DNA of 64,000 bases from NCBI RefSeq assembly GCF_004364865.1, contig NZ_SOAU01000001.1:806001-870000 (forward strand), in the 5' to 3' direction. The position numbers were made by a program, and so were the translations under genes. The stretch comes from Ilumatobacter fluminis. Lineage in GTDB: Bacteria > Actinomycetota > Acidimicrobiia > Acidimicrobiales > Ilumatobacteraceae. This document shows positions 24,889-34,243 of this stretch, piece after piece. The notes below the pieces were generated by a model. The model did not search any database. It had not been told where the DNA came from and saw nothing but the letters and a program-made list of their open reading frames with translations. The stretch's first letter is position 1. The number at the start of each line of letters is the position of its first letter.

Positions 24889-26193
24889 ATGAATTCTCCC
24901 GACCCCGCAGCCGAGTTGGCGGCGATCTTCGCGGTCGATGTCAGGGTTGCTGACCCGACCGGGTGCGCCGCGGTGTTGGGTGCGACGCGTCGCCTGCGGG
25001 GGTTCATCGATCAGGTCGAGGCGGGTGTGACGCGTCGGATGATCGAGTTGCACGAACAGCAGGGTGCGGCTCCGGCTGCGGATGTGCACGCGCAGACCGG
25101 TGGTGTGTCGTCGGCGGAGGGCAAGCGCAAGGAGCGTCGCTCGAAGACGTTGGACGAGGCGCCGTCGTTCGAAGACGCTCTCGGCTCGGGTGAGATCGGT
25201 GCTGAGCATGTCGATGCGTTGGCGAATGCCACAGCGAAGCTCGACGACGATGTGAAGGGTCAGTTGTTCGATCGTGAAGCCGATCTGTTGGATGATGCGA
25301 GGCGTCTGTCGCCGGAGGAGTTCGGTCGGTCGGTGCGTGATCTGGCTCGGGTGATCGAACGTGACAATGGGATCGAGCGTGCGACGCGGCAGCGGAAGAG
25401 CACGTTCTTGTCCCGCAAGACGAACACCGCCACCGGCCTGGTCGAAGGACGATTCGCTTTCCATCCGGAACTCGCGTCGAAGGTGTTCGGCCCGGTCGAC
25501 CGACACGTCGGCACCCTCATTGCAGAGGGCGCGGCCGCGGGTGACCCGGAGTGTGTCGATCGCAGCGTCGACCGCAACCGGTTGGCGGCCGAAGCACTCG
25601 GCGAACTCGTCGCCTCCGGGAACCATGAGCTGCATCCCGGCACCGCCGATGCGACCGCGATCATCGACGCCACGGCGCTCGTGACCGGCGAGATCGACGA
25701 TGACACCGTCTGCGAAACCGGTGACGGCAACGCCCTCCCACCGGCTGCGGTGTCACGAATGATCTGCAACGGACAGGTCACCCCGATCCTCGTCGATGCC
25801 GACCGTGTCCCACTCGCGGCTGGGCGGACGGTGCGTCACGCCAACCGAGCCCAACGGCGAGCCCTCAGGGCGATGTATCGGACGTGTGGGTTCGGGGACT
25901 GTGATGTGGCGTTCGACCGGTGCGAGATGCACCACATCGTCCCCTGGGAACACGGTGGCAGCACCGATCTCGACAACCTCATCCCGCTCTGCTCGCGGCA
26001 TCACCATGTGGTCCACGAAGGTGGCTGGCAGCTCGAACTCGCCGACGATCGCACGCTCACGGTTCGTCAACCGGACGGCCAGGTGTTCACCGTCAGTGAG
26101 CCCGATGTGCCGCCACAGCGGCGCCGACGGCGAACCGTCGCCGAACAGGAACCGGCACCGGAACGGGTGCGGGAGCGACAACCCGCAGCGTGA
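24889..26193 (+). CDS. DUF222 / HNH endonuclease (13E12 repeat family), copy 2
   Basis: A 434-residue paralogue of the 16402 gene with the same DUF222 plus HNH layout and the same catalytic block (CEMHHIVPWEHGGSTDLDNL, SRHHHVVHEG). Scattered substitutions occur through the first 270 codons. From about 25727 to 26023 the DNA is almost identical to copy 1, including synonymous positions, then diverges again, as expected from recent gene conversion. The Arg-rich tail is present. Unlike copy 1 it lies about 450 bp after its pilin cassette and behind a hairpin. It may be an active nuclease or a selfish element. Confidence 0.9.
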   Translation: MNSPDPAAELAAIFAVDVRVADPTGCAAVLGATRRLRGFIDQVEAGVTRRMIELHEQQGAAPAADVHAQTGGVSSAEGKRKERRSKTLDEAPSFEDALGSGEIGAEHVDALANATAKLDDDVKGQLFDREADLLDDARRLSPEEFGRSVRDLARVIERDNGIERATRQRKSTFLSRKTNTATGLVEGRFAFHPELASKVFGPVDRHVGTLIAEGAAAGDPECVDRSVDRNRLAAEALGELVASGNHELHPGTADATAIIDATALVTGEIDDDTVCETGDGNALPPAAVSRMICNGQVTPILVDADRVPLAAGRTVRHANRAQRRALRAMYRTCGFGDCDVAFDRCEMHHIVPWEHGGSTDLDNLIPLCSRHHHVVHEGGWQLELADDRTLTVRQPDGQVFTVSEPDVPPQRRRRRTVAEQEPAPERVRERQPAA

Positions 26194-26581
26194 CGCGCGC
26201 CGCCCGACCCGAGTCCGCCGACTCGAACGGAACAGTCGACCCAGCCCTGCCCGCTGGGACAGCGGCGTGCCCCGGACCGTGTTCACCGCGGCCCGATGTC
26301 GAGGATCACTCGGATCGACTCATCCGGTCCGACGCCACCCGACTGGTTCGATCGCGGCAGCGCCCGGGTGGCGCGCTCGGGGAACGAGGCGTCGACCGGG
26401 TCACAGGATTCCGGAGTCAGGTGACCGCCGGTCACGCCTCGCCCTGGGGGCGAGTCGTCACCTCTGGCACCTGACCCGGGGTGGTGGGGCGTGTCGTCGC
26501 GTTTGGCGCCTGGGTCGGGTCGGTGGGGCGTGTCGTCGCGTTTGACACCTGGCCCGCGACGCCGTTGCTCGGGCGGCGGGG
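26194..26581. other. Convergent gap between HNH gene 2 and topA
   Basis: No gene recognised. Contains hairpins at 26240-26258 (shared with the HNH 1 downstream region), 26421-26435 (GTGACC/GGTCAC) and 26438-26454 (CTCGCCC/GGGCGAG), which may end transcription from both sides, and a 39-bp tandem repeat near 26483-26560. Confidence 0.5.
26483..26560 (+). repeat. Two copies of a 39-bp tandem repeat
   Basis: Both units begin GGTGGGGCGTGTCGTCGCG and continue TTTGRCRCCTGG; a shorter, more degenerate unit seems to precede them. No coding potential is apparent. Confidence 0.6.
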
Positions 26582-29281
26582 TCAGTCGTCCTGCTCGGCG
26601 GCGGGCTTCTTGGCCGCCGCCTTCTTCTTCGCAGCAGCCTTCTTCTTGGTCGCCTTCTTCTTGGCGGCGGCCTTCTTCTTCGCCGCCTTCTTCTTGGTCG
26701 GCCCACCCTTGGCGGCCACGGCCTCGCGACGGATCGCGATCAGCTCGTACGCACGCTCGGGCGTCATCTCCTCGATGCGGTCGCCCTTGCCGATCGACGC
26801 GTTGGTCTCGCCGTCGGTCACGTAGACGCCGAAACGGCCGTCCTTGGCCACCACCGGACGCTCCGACACCGGGTCGGTTCCGAACTCGCGCAGCGGCCCT
26901 TTGGCGGCCATGTTGCGACCGCCCCGCTTGAACACCTTCGGCTCGGAGAAGATCTTGGCGGCCTGCTCCAGCGTGATCTCGAGCAGTTGGTTCTCGGAGT
27001 CGATCGAGCGGAAGTCCTTCTCCTTCACCACGTACGGCCCGTAGCGGCCGTTGTTGGCGACGATCTCCTTGCCGTCGGCGGGGTCGTCACCGAGCGAGCG
27101 CGGGAGCTGGAGCAGCTTCTCGGCGTCGTCCATCGTGATCGAGTCGAGCGACATCGAGGCGAACAGGCTCGACATCTTCGGCTTCTCGAGTCCTGGCGGC
27201 AGATTGTCGGGAGCACCCCACTGGACGTAGGGGCCGAAGCGACCGTTCTTGGCGAACACGGGGTAGCCGTCGAGCTCGCCGATCGGCTCGTCGCTCTTCG
27301 GGAGCGAGAGCAGTTCGATCGCCTTGGCGACGTCGAGCTCGTCGGGCGGGAGGTCGTCGGGGACCGACGCCGTGTCGTCGCCACGCTTCACGTAGGGGCC
27401 GTAGCGGCCGGGCTTGACCACGATGATCTCACCGTTCTCGTCGGCGCCCAGCCGGAACGTGTTGATCTCGGCAGCGTCGATCTTGTCGAGATTCTCCTCG
27501 ACCAGCCGCTTCAGCCCGATCAGTGCGTCACCGTCGTGATCGGCGTCACCGCCGTCGCCGTTGTCGGAACCACCGAGCGAGTCCTCGCCGAAGTAGAACC
27601 GTCGCAGCCATTCGTCCTTCTGCTGCTCGCCGCTGGCGATCTCGTCGAGATCGGCGTCCATCTTCGCGGTGAGCTCGTAGTCGACCAGGTTGCCGAAGTG
27701 CTGCTCGAGCAGACCGACGACGGCGAACGCGGTCCAGGTCGGCACGAGCGCCTGACCCTTCTTCCACACGTAGCCGCGGTCCTGGATGGTCTGGATGATC
27801 GACGCCCAGGTGGATGGGCGACCGATCTCGAGCTCCTCCAGCCGCTTCACGAGTGAGGCCTCGGTGTAGCGGGCGGGCGGTGAGGTGGTGTGACCGTTCG
27901 GGGTCAGGGTGTCGACCGGCACGGTGTCGCCCTGCGCCAACGGCGGGAGCAGTGCTTCCTTGGTGCCGTCACCGTCGTCGTCGGCCGCGACGTAGACGGC
28001 CCGGTAGCCGGGGAAGGTGATGGTGGTGCCGGCGGCCGAGAACTCGCAGTCGGTGTTCTCGTGCTGCGACACGGCGCCGATGCGCACGCTGACGGTGACG
28101 CCGGTGGCGTCGGCCATCTGCGAGGCGAGGGTCCGCTGCCAGATCAGCCGGTAGAGCGCCAGCTCCTGGCTGTTCAGCTCGCCCTCGACCTGCTTGGGCG
28201 ATCGGTACGGCGTCGTCGGGCGGATCGCCTCATGCGCCTCCTGGGCGTTCTTCGACTTGGAGGTGTAGGTCTTCGGCTGCGGCGAGAGATGATTCGAGCC
28301 GTACTCCGACTCGATCGCCGCACGGGTGGCCTTCATCGCCTCGTCGGACAGCGTGACCGAGTCGGTACGCATGTAGGTGATGAAGCCACGCTCGTAGAGG
28401 CCCTGCGCCACACGCATCACCTGCGACGACGACAGGCGCAGCTTGCGGCCGCCCTCCTGCTGGAGCGTCGAGGTCATGAACGGTGCACGCGGCGACGAGC
28501 GGTAGGGCTTCTCCTCGACCGAACGGACGGTGAAGGTCTGCCCGTCGAGACCGTCGGCTAGGGCGCGGGCCCGGGCCTCGTCGACGGCGACTGCCTTGGC
28601 GCTCACCTGGCCACGGTCGTCGAAGTCCTTGCCGGTGGCGACCTTCGTGCCGCCGACCGACACCAGCTTGGCCTCGAAGGCGGGACCGGTGGCGGTCAGC
28701 AGATCGATGTCCCAGTAGTCGGCCGAGACGAACGCGATCCGCTCCCGTTCGCGCTCGACGATGAGGCGGATCGCCGGGCTCTGGACGCGACCGGCCGACA
28801 GGCCGCGGTTCACGCGGCGCCACAGCACCGGTGACACCTCGTAGCCGTACAGACGGTCGAGGAGGCGGCGCGTCTCGGCGGCGTCGACGAGTCCGTAGTC
28901 GATGCCGCGCGGGTTCGCGATCGCCTGATCGATGGCCGACTTGGTGATCTCGTGGAACACCATCCGCTTCACCGGCACCTTGGGCTTCAGGTACTCGACC
29001 AGGTGCCACGAGATGGCTTCGCCCTCGCGGTCTTCATCGGTCGCGAGATAGAGCTCGGAGGCATCTTTCAGGGCCGCACGCAGGTCTTTCACGACCTGTT
29101 TGCCGCGCTCGGTCAACTCGTACGTGGGCTTGAAGCCGTTGTCGACGTCGATGTTGAGGCCCTTGCTCGGCAGGTCGGCGACGTGGCCCACGGAGGCGCG
29201 CACGTCGAACTGGTCGCCGAGGAATTTGGAGATCGTCTTGGCCTTCGCCGGAGATTCGACGACGACGAGTGGCTTCGCCAT
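26582..29281 (-). CDS. topA: DNA topoisomerase I
   Basis: An 899-residue type IA topoisomerase that relaxes negative supercoils. TOPRIM domain at the N-terminus (KPLVVVESPAKAKTISKFLG, DEDREGEAISWH), SAGRVQSPAIRLIVERE, and the catalytic tyrosine in GFITYMRTDSV. The second half carries repeated C-terminal modules of the pattern GRYGPYVKRGDD / NGRFGPYVQWG / NGRYGPYVVKE / DGRFGVYVTDGE, followed by a lysine/alanine tail that in actinobacteria aids DNA binding and processivity. ATG 29281 is chosen since the conserved family start MAKPLVVVESPAKAK follows and AAAGG lies upstream; an in-frame ATG 54 bp further up is possible. Confidence 0.96.
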   Translation of the reverse strand: MAKPLVVVESPAKAKTISKFLGDQFDVRASVGHVADLPSKGLNIDVDNGFKPTYELTERGKQVVKDLRAALKDASELYLATDEDREGEAISWHLVEYLKPKVPVKRMVFHEITKSAIDQAIANPRGIDYGLVDAAETRRLLDRLYGYEVSPVLWRRVNRGLSAGRVQSPAIRLIVERERERIAFVSADYWDIDLLTATGPAFEAKLVSVGGTKVATGKDFDDRGQVSAKAVAVDEARARALADGLDGQTFTVRSVEEKPYRSSPRAPFMTSTLQQEGGRKLRLSSSQVMRVAQGLYERGFITYMRTDSVTLSDEAMKATRAAIESEYGSNHLSPQPKTYTSKSKNAQEAHEAIRPTTPYRSPKQVEGELNSQELALYRLIWQRTLASQMADATGVTVSVRIGAVSQHENTDCEFSAAGTTITFPGYRAVYVAADDDGDGTKEALLPPLAQGDTVPVDTLTPNGHTTSPPARYTEASLVKRLEELEIGRPSTWASIIQTIQDRGYVWKKGQALVPTWTAFAVVGLLEQHFGNLVDYELTAKMDADLDEIASGEQQKDEWLRRFYFGEDSLGGSDNGDGGDADHDGDALIGLKRLVEENLDKIDAAEINTFRLGADENGEIIVVKPGRYGPYVKRGDDTASVPDDLPPDELDVAKAIELLSLPKSDEPIGELDGYPVFAKNGRFGPYVQWGAPDNLPPGLEKPKMSSLFASMSLDSITMDDAEKLLQLPRSLGDDPADGKEIVANNGRYGPYVVKEKDFRSIDSENQLLEITLEQAAKIFSEPKVFKRGGRNMAAKGPLREFGTDPVSERPVVAKDGRFGVYVTDGETNASIGKGDRIEEMTPERAYELIAIRREAVAAKGGPTKKKAAKKKAAAKKKATKKKAAAKKKAAAKKPAAEQDD

Positions 29282-29470
29282 AACTGCCTTTGCGTAGGGG
29301 ATATCGGGCGCCTTGTCAAGAACACCGGTGGTCATGGTCCGTCTGCGAGTGTGCCCCGAACCAGGGCCGAACGACACCCCGGACCTCACGGAACGGTGGG
29401 ACGCCGGTCGGCGTCACCTCGTGCCGGGCCTGTGGATAACTGCCGTCCGACGGTCGCCTACGATGGAGTC

Positions 29471-31645
29471 GTGGGCGATCCGGGGCACGCCGCCGGACCG
29501 GCCGGGTCCGGGGCCCCGGTCGATCCCGATGCGATGTGGCGACCGAGCGCGGATCCGACGTCGGCCACCGCGTCACGGCCCACTCGTCCTGCTCGAGTCC
29601 GTGACGCCGGAACGTCGACACCATCTCGTTCGCCACGCTCGTCGGCTCGCCGCCGGCTACCGATCGGCTGCAACGATGCCGGCCCCTGGTCGCCCCGCAA
29701 CACCGGTCGTGAGCCCGACGGTTCCGACCCGGGTTCGAGCACCGTCGATTCGTCGGCGCAGCGCACGGGTTCCTCGTCGGGGCACGACCCACCAATCGGC
29801 GACCGACCCGACACCGCCCGGTCGCGCCGAGCCCCGCCCGACACTGCGGCACCAGCCCACGACGCGACGTTCGGTCCGTCGTCATCCGGTGCGTCGTCAT
29901 CCGGTGTGTCGTGGTCTGGTGTGTCGTCATCCGGTGTGTCGTCCGAGGCGGCACATCCGTCGTGCGGGCCGCCGGATGGAGCGTCGGCACCGCCGACAGC
30001 GCCGTCGGATGCGCCTGGAGACACGGACACCGATGCGCTCGGGCCGGGTTCTCGTCCGGCGTCCTCAGCGGCTCGCCGCCGCCGCATCGGGGTGTCGTGG
30101 CCTTCGCGGTGGCGGGCGATCGCCGCTGGACCGTCGCCCTCGGACGTGTCGACTTCGTCGCCGGCGCGTGTCGCTCCACCGGTCGCCCGGTCGTGGTCCG
30201 GCCACGGCGACGAGATCCCCATCGACATCGCCGTGTCGTCGCGGAGCCTGTCGCCGAGTTCGCCGCCTCCCGGTATGCCGACCGATCCGCCCGGCGGGTG
30301 GAGGCCGTCTGGTCGGCAGCTCCTCGTCGCCGCAGCCGTCGTGGTCGCAACCGTCGCGGCCACGACGGTCTGGGCGACGAAACCATCCGCCGACCGGGAC
30401 GTGGCTGCCGACGAGCGCGCCGCCGACGATGCCGGCGGGTACTGGACGCTGGCACCGTCGATCGATACCGGACCCGGAGCACCCGAGATCCCGCCCGGCG
30501 CAGAGCCCCGATGGACCCTCGATCCGACCGCCGACCGGGATGCGCCGATCGCGTGGGGCCGCACCGCCATGGCGCGGGTGGTGGCGGCCGAGATCATCGT
30601 CTACGACCTCGCCGACGGCGACCTGAAGTGGCGCGCTCCGTTCGTCGGCTCCGACCCGGCGATCGCGTTCTCCGACGAGGCGGCGGTGGTCGTGACGACG
30701 ACGGGCGGCACCGACGTGACCATCGTCGGCTTCGATCCCGCCGACGGCACGCTGCTCTGGCGCCGGCGTAACGATCACGCCATCGCCGTGCCGGGGCCCG
30801 GCGCCCCCGTGGTCTTCGACGGACGGCGCGACGCCGTCGTGATGCGGGTCCTCGATCCGCTGACCGGTGACGAAGTCGGTCATCCGGCGGAGGCGGTGAC
30901 GATGTCGACGGCCACGCCGTACGTCGTCGCCCTGGTCGGTGACCTGTTCGCCGTGCTCGATCTCCGGAACGGCACTCGGGTCGGCCCCGCCGTGCCGGCC
31001 GATGGGCTGGAGGCGATCGCCCCGATCGGCCAGCACATCGTCGGGGTGAGTGACGTGAACGAGTTGGTGTTGTTCGACGCCGACGGTGAGGTCGCCGATC
31101 GCCGACCGTTCGCCGACCTCACCGCCGCGCTCCGCGACGGCCCAGACGACGAAGACGGCGACAGCCGGGGCACGACCGTCGACGTCGTCCCCGAACTCGT
31201 CGGCGAAGTGCCGGGGACATCGCTCGGGATCGTCGCCGGTGGCACCTCGGTCGGCTTCGACGTGAGCAGCGGCCGGATCGAGCCCGTGTGGGAAGTCGAC
31301 GGCCGGGTGCGCCCGCCGGTCGAGACCGAGATCGGCCCGGTCGCCGCGACCCGCATCGTCGACGCCGAGACCGGACACGTCGGCCATTCCCTGATCGACG
31401 CACGCAACGGCTCGACGATCGCCATGACCGACACCGGCATCGTCCGAGCGGGCACCCCGGTGATCGGCGCCGACGGCTTCGTCGTCGCCACGGCGTTCGG
31501 CGAGCACGGTCGCTCCGTCTCTGCGTTCGGGTTCGACGGCGACGAGCGCTGGCACGTCTCGCTCCCACCTGCTGCCTCGTTCGAGGTTGCACCGGGCACC
31601 CTGCTCGTGCTCGAACCGTCGGGATCGATCTCGGCGTTCTCGTGA
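29471..31645 (+). CDS. Membrane-anchored PQQ-type beta-propeller protein
   Basis: A 724-residue protein of unknown role. The first ~270 residues are low-complexity, rich in Ser, Pro, Asp and Arg, with a short tandem SSGVSSSGVSWSGVSSSG stretch near residues 140-160. A single helix (QLLVAAAVVVATVAATTVWA near 280-300) then leads to an extracytoplasmic C-terminal region whose blades have the PQQ/BamB flavour (ADGDLKWRAPF, PADGTLLWRR, GFDGDERWHVSLPP). GTG 29471 is chosen because TACGAT (29459-29464) lies 6 nt upstream and the stretch before it is promoter-like. The stop overlaps rsgA by 4 bp. The propeller may be a surface scaffold; the N-terminal disordered part would be cytoplasmic. Confidence 0.7.
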   Translation: MGDPGHAAGPAGSGAPVDPDAMWRPSADPTSATASRPTRPARVRDAGTSTPSRSPRSSARRRLPIGCNDAGPWSPRNTGREPDGSDPGSSTVDSSAQRTGSSSGHDPPIGDRPDTARSRRAPPDTAAPAHDATFGPSSSGASSSGVSWSGVSSSGVSSEAAHPSCGPPDGASAPPTAPSDAPGDTDTDALGPGSRPASSAARRRRIGVSWPSRWRAIAAGPSPSDVSTSSPARVAPPVARSWSGHGDEIPIDIAVSSRSLSPSSPPPGMPTDPPGGWRPSGRQLLVAAAVVVATVAATTVWATKPSADRDVAADERAADDAGGYWTLAPSIDTGPGAPEIPPGAEPRWTLDPTADRDAPIAWGRTAMARVVAAEIIVYDLADGDLKWRAPFVGSDPAIAFSDEAAVVVTTTGGTDVTIVGFDPADGTLLWRRRNDHAIAVPGPGAPVVFDGRRDAVVMRVLDPLTGDEVGHPAEAVTMSTATPYVVALVGDLFAVLDLRNGTRVGPAVPADGLEAIAPIGQHIVGVSDVNELVLFDADGEVADRRPFADLTAALRDGPDDEDGDSRGTTVDVVPELVGEVPGTSLGIVAGGTSVGFDVSSGRIEPVWEVDGRVRPPVETEIGPVAATRIVDAETGHVGHSLIDARNGSTIAMTDTGIVRAGTPVIGADGFVVATAFGEHGRSVSAFGFDGDERWHVSLPPAASFEVAPGTLLVLEPSGSISAFS

Positions 31646-32691
31646 GCTCCGAACCGACTCGACTGGGTACCGTCTCGTCGGTGGAACCGGATCGTTCGCT
31701 CGGCTGGAACGACGCGCTCGACGCGTCGTGGCAGTCGATCGGCGCGCTCGGCGCGCCCGGACGCGTGTCGCGCATCGACCGCGGCTGGAGCAGCGTGATG
31801 CGTCACGCCGACGACACCGACCCGCTGCGGGTGCGCAACCTGTTCGTCGACGTCGCGGTCGGTGACTGGGTGGTCCCGTCCGACGACGGCGAACGAGTCG
31901 ACCACATCATCGAGCGCACCTCGGCGTTCACCCGCCGCGCCTCCCACGAAGGTGATCGGTTCGAGGCCGACGTCCTCGCGGCGAACATCGACGTCGTCTT
32001 CCTCGTGCACGCGTTCGGATCACCGCCGAACCAGCGCCGGCTCGAACGCGAACTCGTCCTCGCCTACGACTCCGGTGCCGAGCCCGTCGTCGTCCTCACC
32101 AAGGTCGATCTCGTCGCCGATCCCGAGCCGACGCGTCGCGAGCTGGCCGAGGTCGCTCTCGGTGCGCCGGTGCTCATCGTCAGCGGGCTCGAGAGCATCG
32201 GGATCGACCCGGTCCTCGACCACGCGCGTGGCAACAAGACCCTGGCCTTCCTCGGCGCGTCGGGTGTCGGCAAGTCGACCCTGGTGAACGCCCTCCTCGA
32301 CAGTGAGGTGATGGACACCGGACACGTGCGCGAAGGCGACCAGCGCGGCCGGCACACGACCGTCGCCGCGCAGCTCCTCCGGCTACCGGGTGAGGGCTGG
32401 CTCATCGACACGCCCGGCGTGCGAGCCGTGAGCCTGTGGCTGTCGGGCGACGGCATCGAGCGGGCATTCGCCGACGTGTTCGACCTGATGGATCACTGTC
32501 GGTTCCGCGACTGCAAGCACGATCGAGAGCCGGGCTGTGCGGTGCGAGCGGCGGTCGACGCCGGCGACCTCGACCCCCGACGGCTGGCGAGCCTCGAGCG
32601 GCTGGTCGCGGAGGAGCACGCCCTCGAGGAGGAACAGGAGCGGTTCATGCGGCGAGCCGACCGGCGCCGCAAGCCCCGCCCCACCGACTGA
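31642..32691 (+). CDS. rsgA: Ribosome small subunit-dependent GTPase A
   Basis: A 349-residue circularly permuted GTPase that checks late 30S ribosome maturation. The G motifs run in permuted order: G4 TKVD, then G1 GASGVGKST, then G3 DTPGVRAV. The zinc site is intact: CRFRDCKHDREPGC. N-terminal OB-like domain about 30-110. The GTG at 31642 overlaps the previous stop (GTGA) and gives a sensible N-terminus, so the gene is probably coupled to the propeller gene although the functions are unrelated. Confidence 0.93.
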   Translation: MSSEPTRLGTVSSVEPDRSLGWNDALDASWQSIGALGAPGRVSRIDRGWSSVMRHADDTDPLRVRNLFVDVAVGDWVVPSDDGERVDHIIERTSAFTRRASHEGDRFEADVLAANIDVVFLVHAFGSPPNQRRLERELVLAYDSGAEPVVVLTKVDLVADPEPTRRELAEVALGAPVLIVSGLESIGIDPVLDHARGNKTLAFLGASGVGKSTLVNALLDSEVMDTGHVREGDQRGRHTTVAAQLLRLPGEGWLIDTPGVRAVSLWLSGDGIERAFADVFDLMDHCRFRDCKHDREPGCAVRAAVDAGDLDPRRLASLERLVAEEHALEEEQERFMRRADRRRKPRPTD

Positions 32692-32887
32692 CATCGTTCC
32701 CATCGGGAGCGCTGCTGTCCGGCGGGCCCCTGGTCTGCTTTGCGGTGCCCCGGCCGGCCCGGCCGACCATCGACCCGGCCATTCGAGCCGTCGGAGCGTC
32801 CCGTCGCCCGATGGGAGATCGAACGAACCGCGTGGCTAAGTTCGCCGCAGACGCCCGTTCTCATCCCGACCAAACGAGGAGCCCCGC

Positions 32888-34219
32888 ATGACAGCGTTGC
32901 CATCGACCGTCGACATGTTCGACCTCCGCATGTCCGACAAGGCCAAGCCCCTGTACGAAGCCGTGAAGAAGTTCATCGCCGACGAGGTGGAGCCGAAGAC
33001 CGAGGAGTACTTCAAGCTCGGCGAAGGACGCGCCGAGCGGTGGGGCTACGGCGAGGGCCAGCTCGAACTGCTCGAGTCGATCAAGTCGAAGGCCAAGGAG
33101 CAGGGCCTGTGGAACTTCTTCCTCCCCGACGCCGAAACCGGTGAGGGCCTGTCGAACCTCGACTACGCGTACATCGCGATCGAGCTCGGCAAGAACCCGA
33201 TCGCGTCCGAGTGCCTCAACTGTTCGGCGCCCGACACGGGCAACATGGAAGTGCTCGAGCGTGTCGGCACGCCCGAGCAGAAGGAGCAGTGGCTGAAGCC
33301 GCTCCTGAACGGCGAGATTCGGTCGGCCTACGTGATGACCGAGCCCGACGTGGCCTCGTCCGACGCCAAGCAGATCTCGTGCCGCGCGGAGCGCGACGGC
33401 GACGAGTACGTCATCAACGGTGAGAAGTACTACGCATCGGGCGCCGGCGATCCGCGCTGCAAGATCTACATCGTCATGTTGCAGACCGACCCCGACGGTC
33501 CGCCCCACAAGCGTCAGTCGCAGATCCTGGTCCCGGCCGACACCCCGGGCGTCCAGATCCTCGGCCCCATGCACGTGTTCGGTGAGGACGACGCGCCGCA
33601 CGGCCACATGCACATCCGGTTCGACAACGTGCGCGTGCCGGCGAGCAACATGCTGCTCGGTGAGGGGCGCGGCTTCGAGATCAGCCAGCTCCGCCTCGGC
33701 CCTGGCCGTATCCACCACTGCATGCGCTCGGTCGGTGCGGCCGAACGGGCGCTCGAGCTGATGGTCAAGCGGGGTCTCACTCGCGAGGCGTTCGGCAAGC
33801 CGCTCTCGCGTCTGGGCAAGAACCCCGAGGTGATCGCCAAGGCTCGTATCGAGATCGAGGCCTGCCGACGCATGGTGCTCACCGCCGCCAAGGCCATGGA
33901 CGAACTCGGCAATGCCGAGGCTCGCGTGTGGGTGTCCGCCGTCAAGGCCATGGTGCCGATCCGCACCTGTGCGATCGTCGACGAGGCGATCCAGATCCAC
34001 GGCGCCACCGGCGTGTCGCAGTGGACGCCGCTCGCCCGGATGTACGCCAGCCAGCGCACGCTCCGACTGGCCGACGGCCCCGACGAGGTGCACTGGTTCG
34101 TCGTCGGCCGCGCCGAGACGGCCAGCCACGAAGAGGCCTCGCGCGATTACGACCCGAAGGTCACCTACTACGAGAACCTCGAGAACTCGTCCGCCGACGG
34201 GATCTTCAGCGGTCCCTGA
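32888..34219 (+). CDS. Acyl-CoA dehydrogenase, ACAD10/11-type
   Basis: A 443-residue FAD enzyme that oxidises acyl-CoA to enoyl-CoA. Features: substrate/FAD motif AYVMTEPDVASSDAKQI, FDNVRVPASNMLLGEGRGFEI, the R-rich segment ERALELMVKRGLTREAFGKPL and IQIHGATGVSQWTPLARMYA near the C-terminus. The N-terminal FDLRMSDKAKPLYEAVKKFI and ECLNCSAPDTGNMEVL are typical of the long ACAD10/11 branch rather than short-chain enzymes; exact chain-length preference cannot be read. GAGGAG precedes ATG 32888 by 6 nt; TAAGTT at 32837-32842 is a plausible -10. Monocistronic. Confidence 0.92.
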   Translation: MTALPSTVDMFDLRMSDKAKPLYEAVKKFIADEVEPKTEEYFKLGEGRAERWGYGEGQLELLESIKSKAKEQGLWNFFLPDAETGEGLSNLDYAYIAIELGKNPIASECLNCSAPDTGNMEVLERVGTPEQKEQWLKPLLNGEIRSAYVMTEPDVASSDAKQISCRAERDGDEYVINGEKYYASGAGDPRCKIYIVMLQTDPDGPPHKRQSQILVPADTPGVQILGPMHVFGEDDAPHGHMHIRFDNVRVPASNMLLGEGRGFEISQLRLGPGRIHHCMRSVGAAERALELMVKRGLTREAFGKPLSRLGKNPEVIAKARIEIEACRRMVLTAAKAMDELGNAEARVWVSAVKAMVPIRTCAIVDEAIQIHGATGVSQWTPLARMYASQRTLRLADGPDEVHWFVVGRAETASHEEASRDYDPKVTYYENLENSSADGIFSGP

Positions 34220-34243
34220 TCCGCATCGCCCGACCCGTCGGGT

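Noticed and set aside
16402-26193. HNH genes as homing endonucleases or transposases
   Set aside because: No intron, intein, terminal inverted repeats or target duplication are visible; DUF222/HNH genes are commonly free-standing.
28952-31645. Longer start for the propeller gene
   Set aside because: The extra 173 codons overlap topA on the opposite strand and a promoter-like gap; GTG 29471 behind TACGAT is better.
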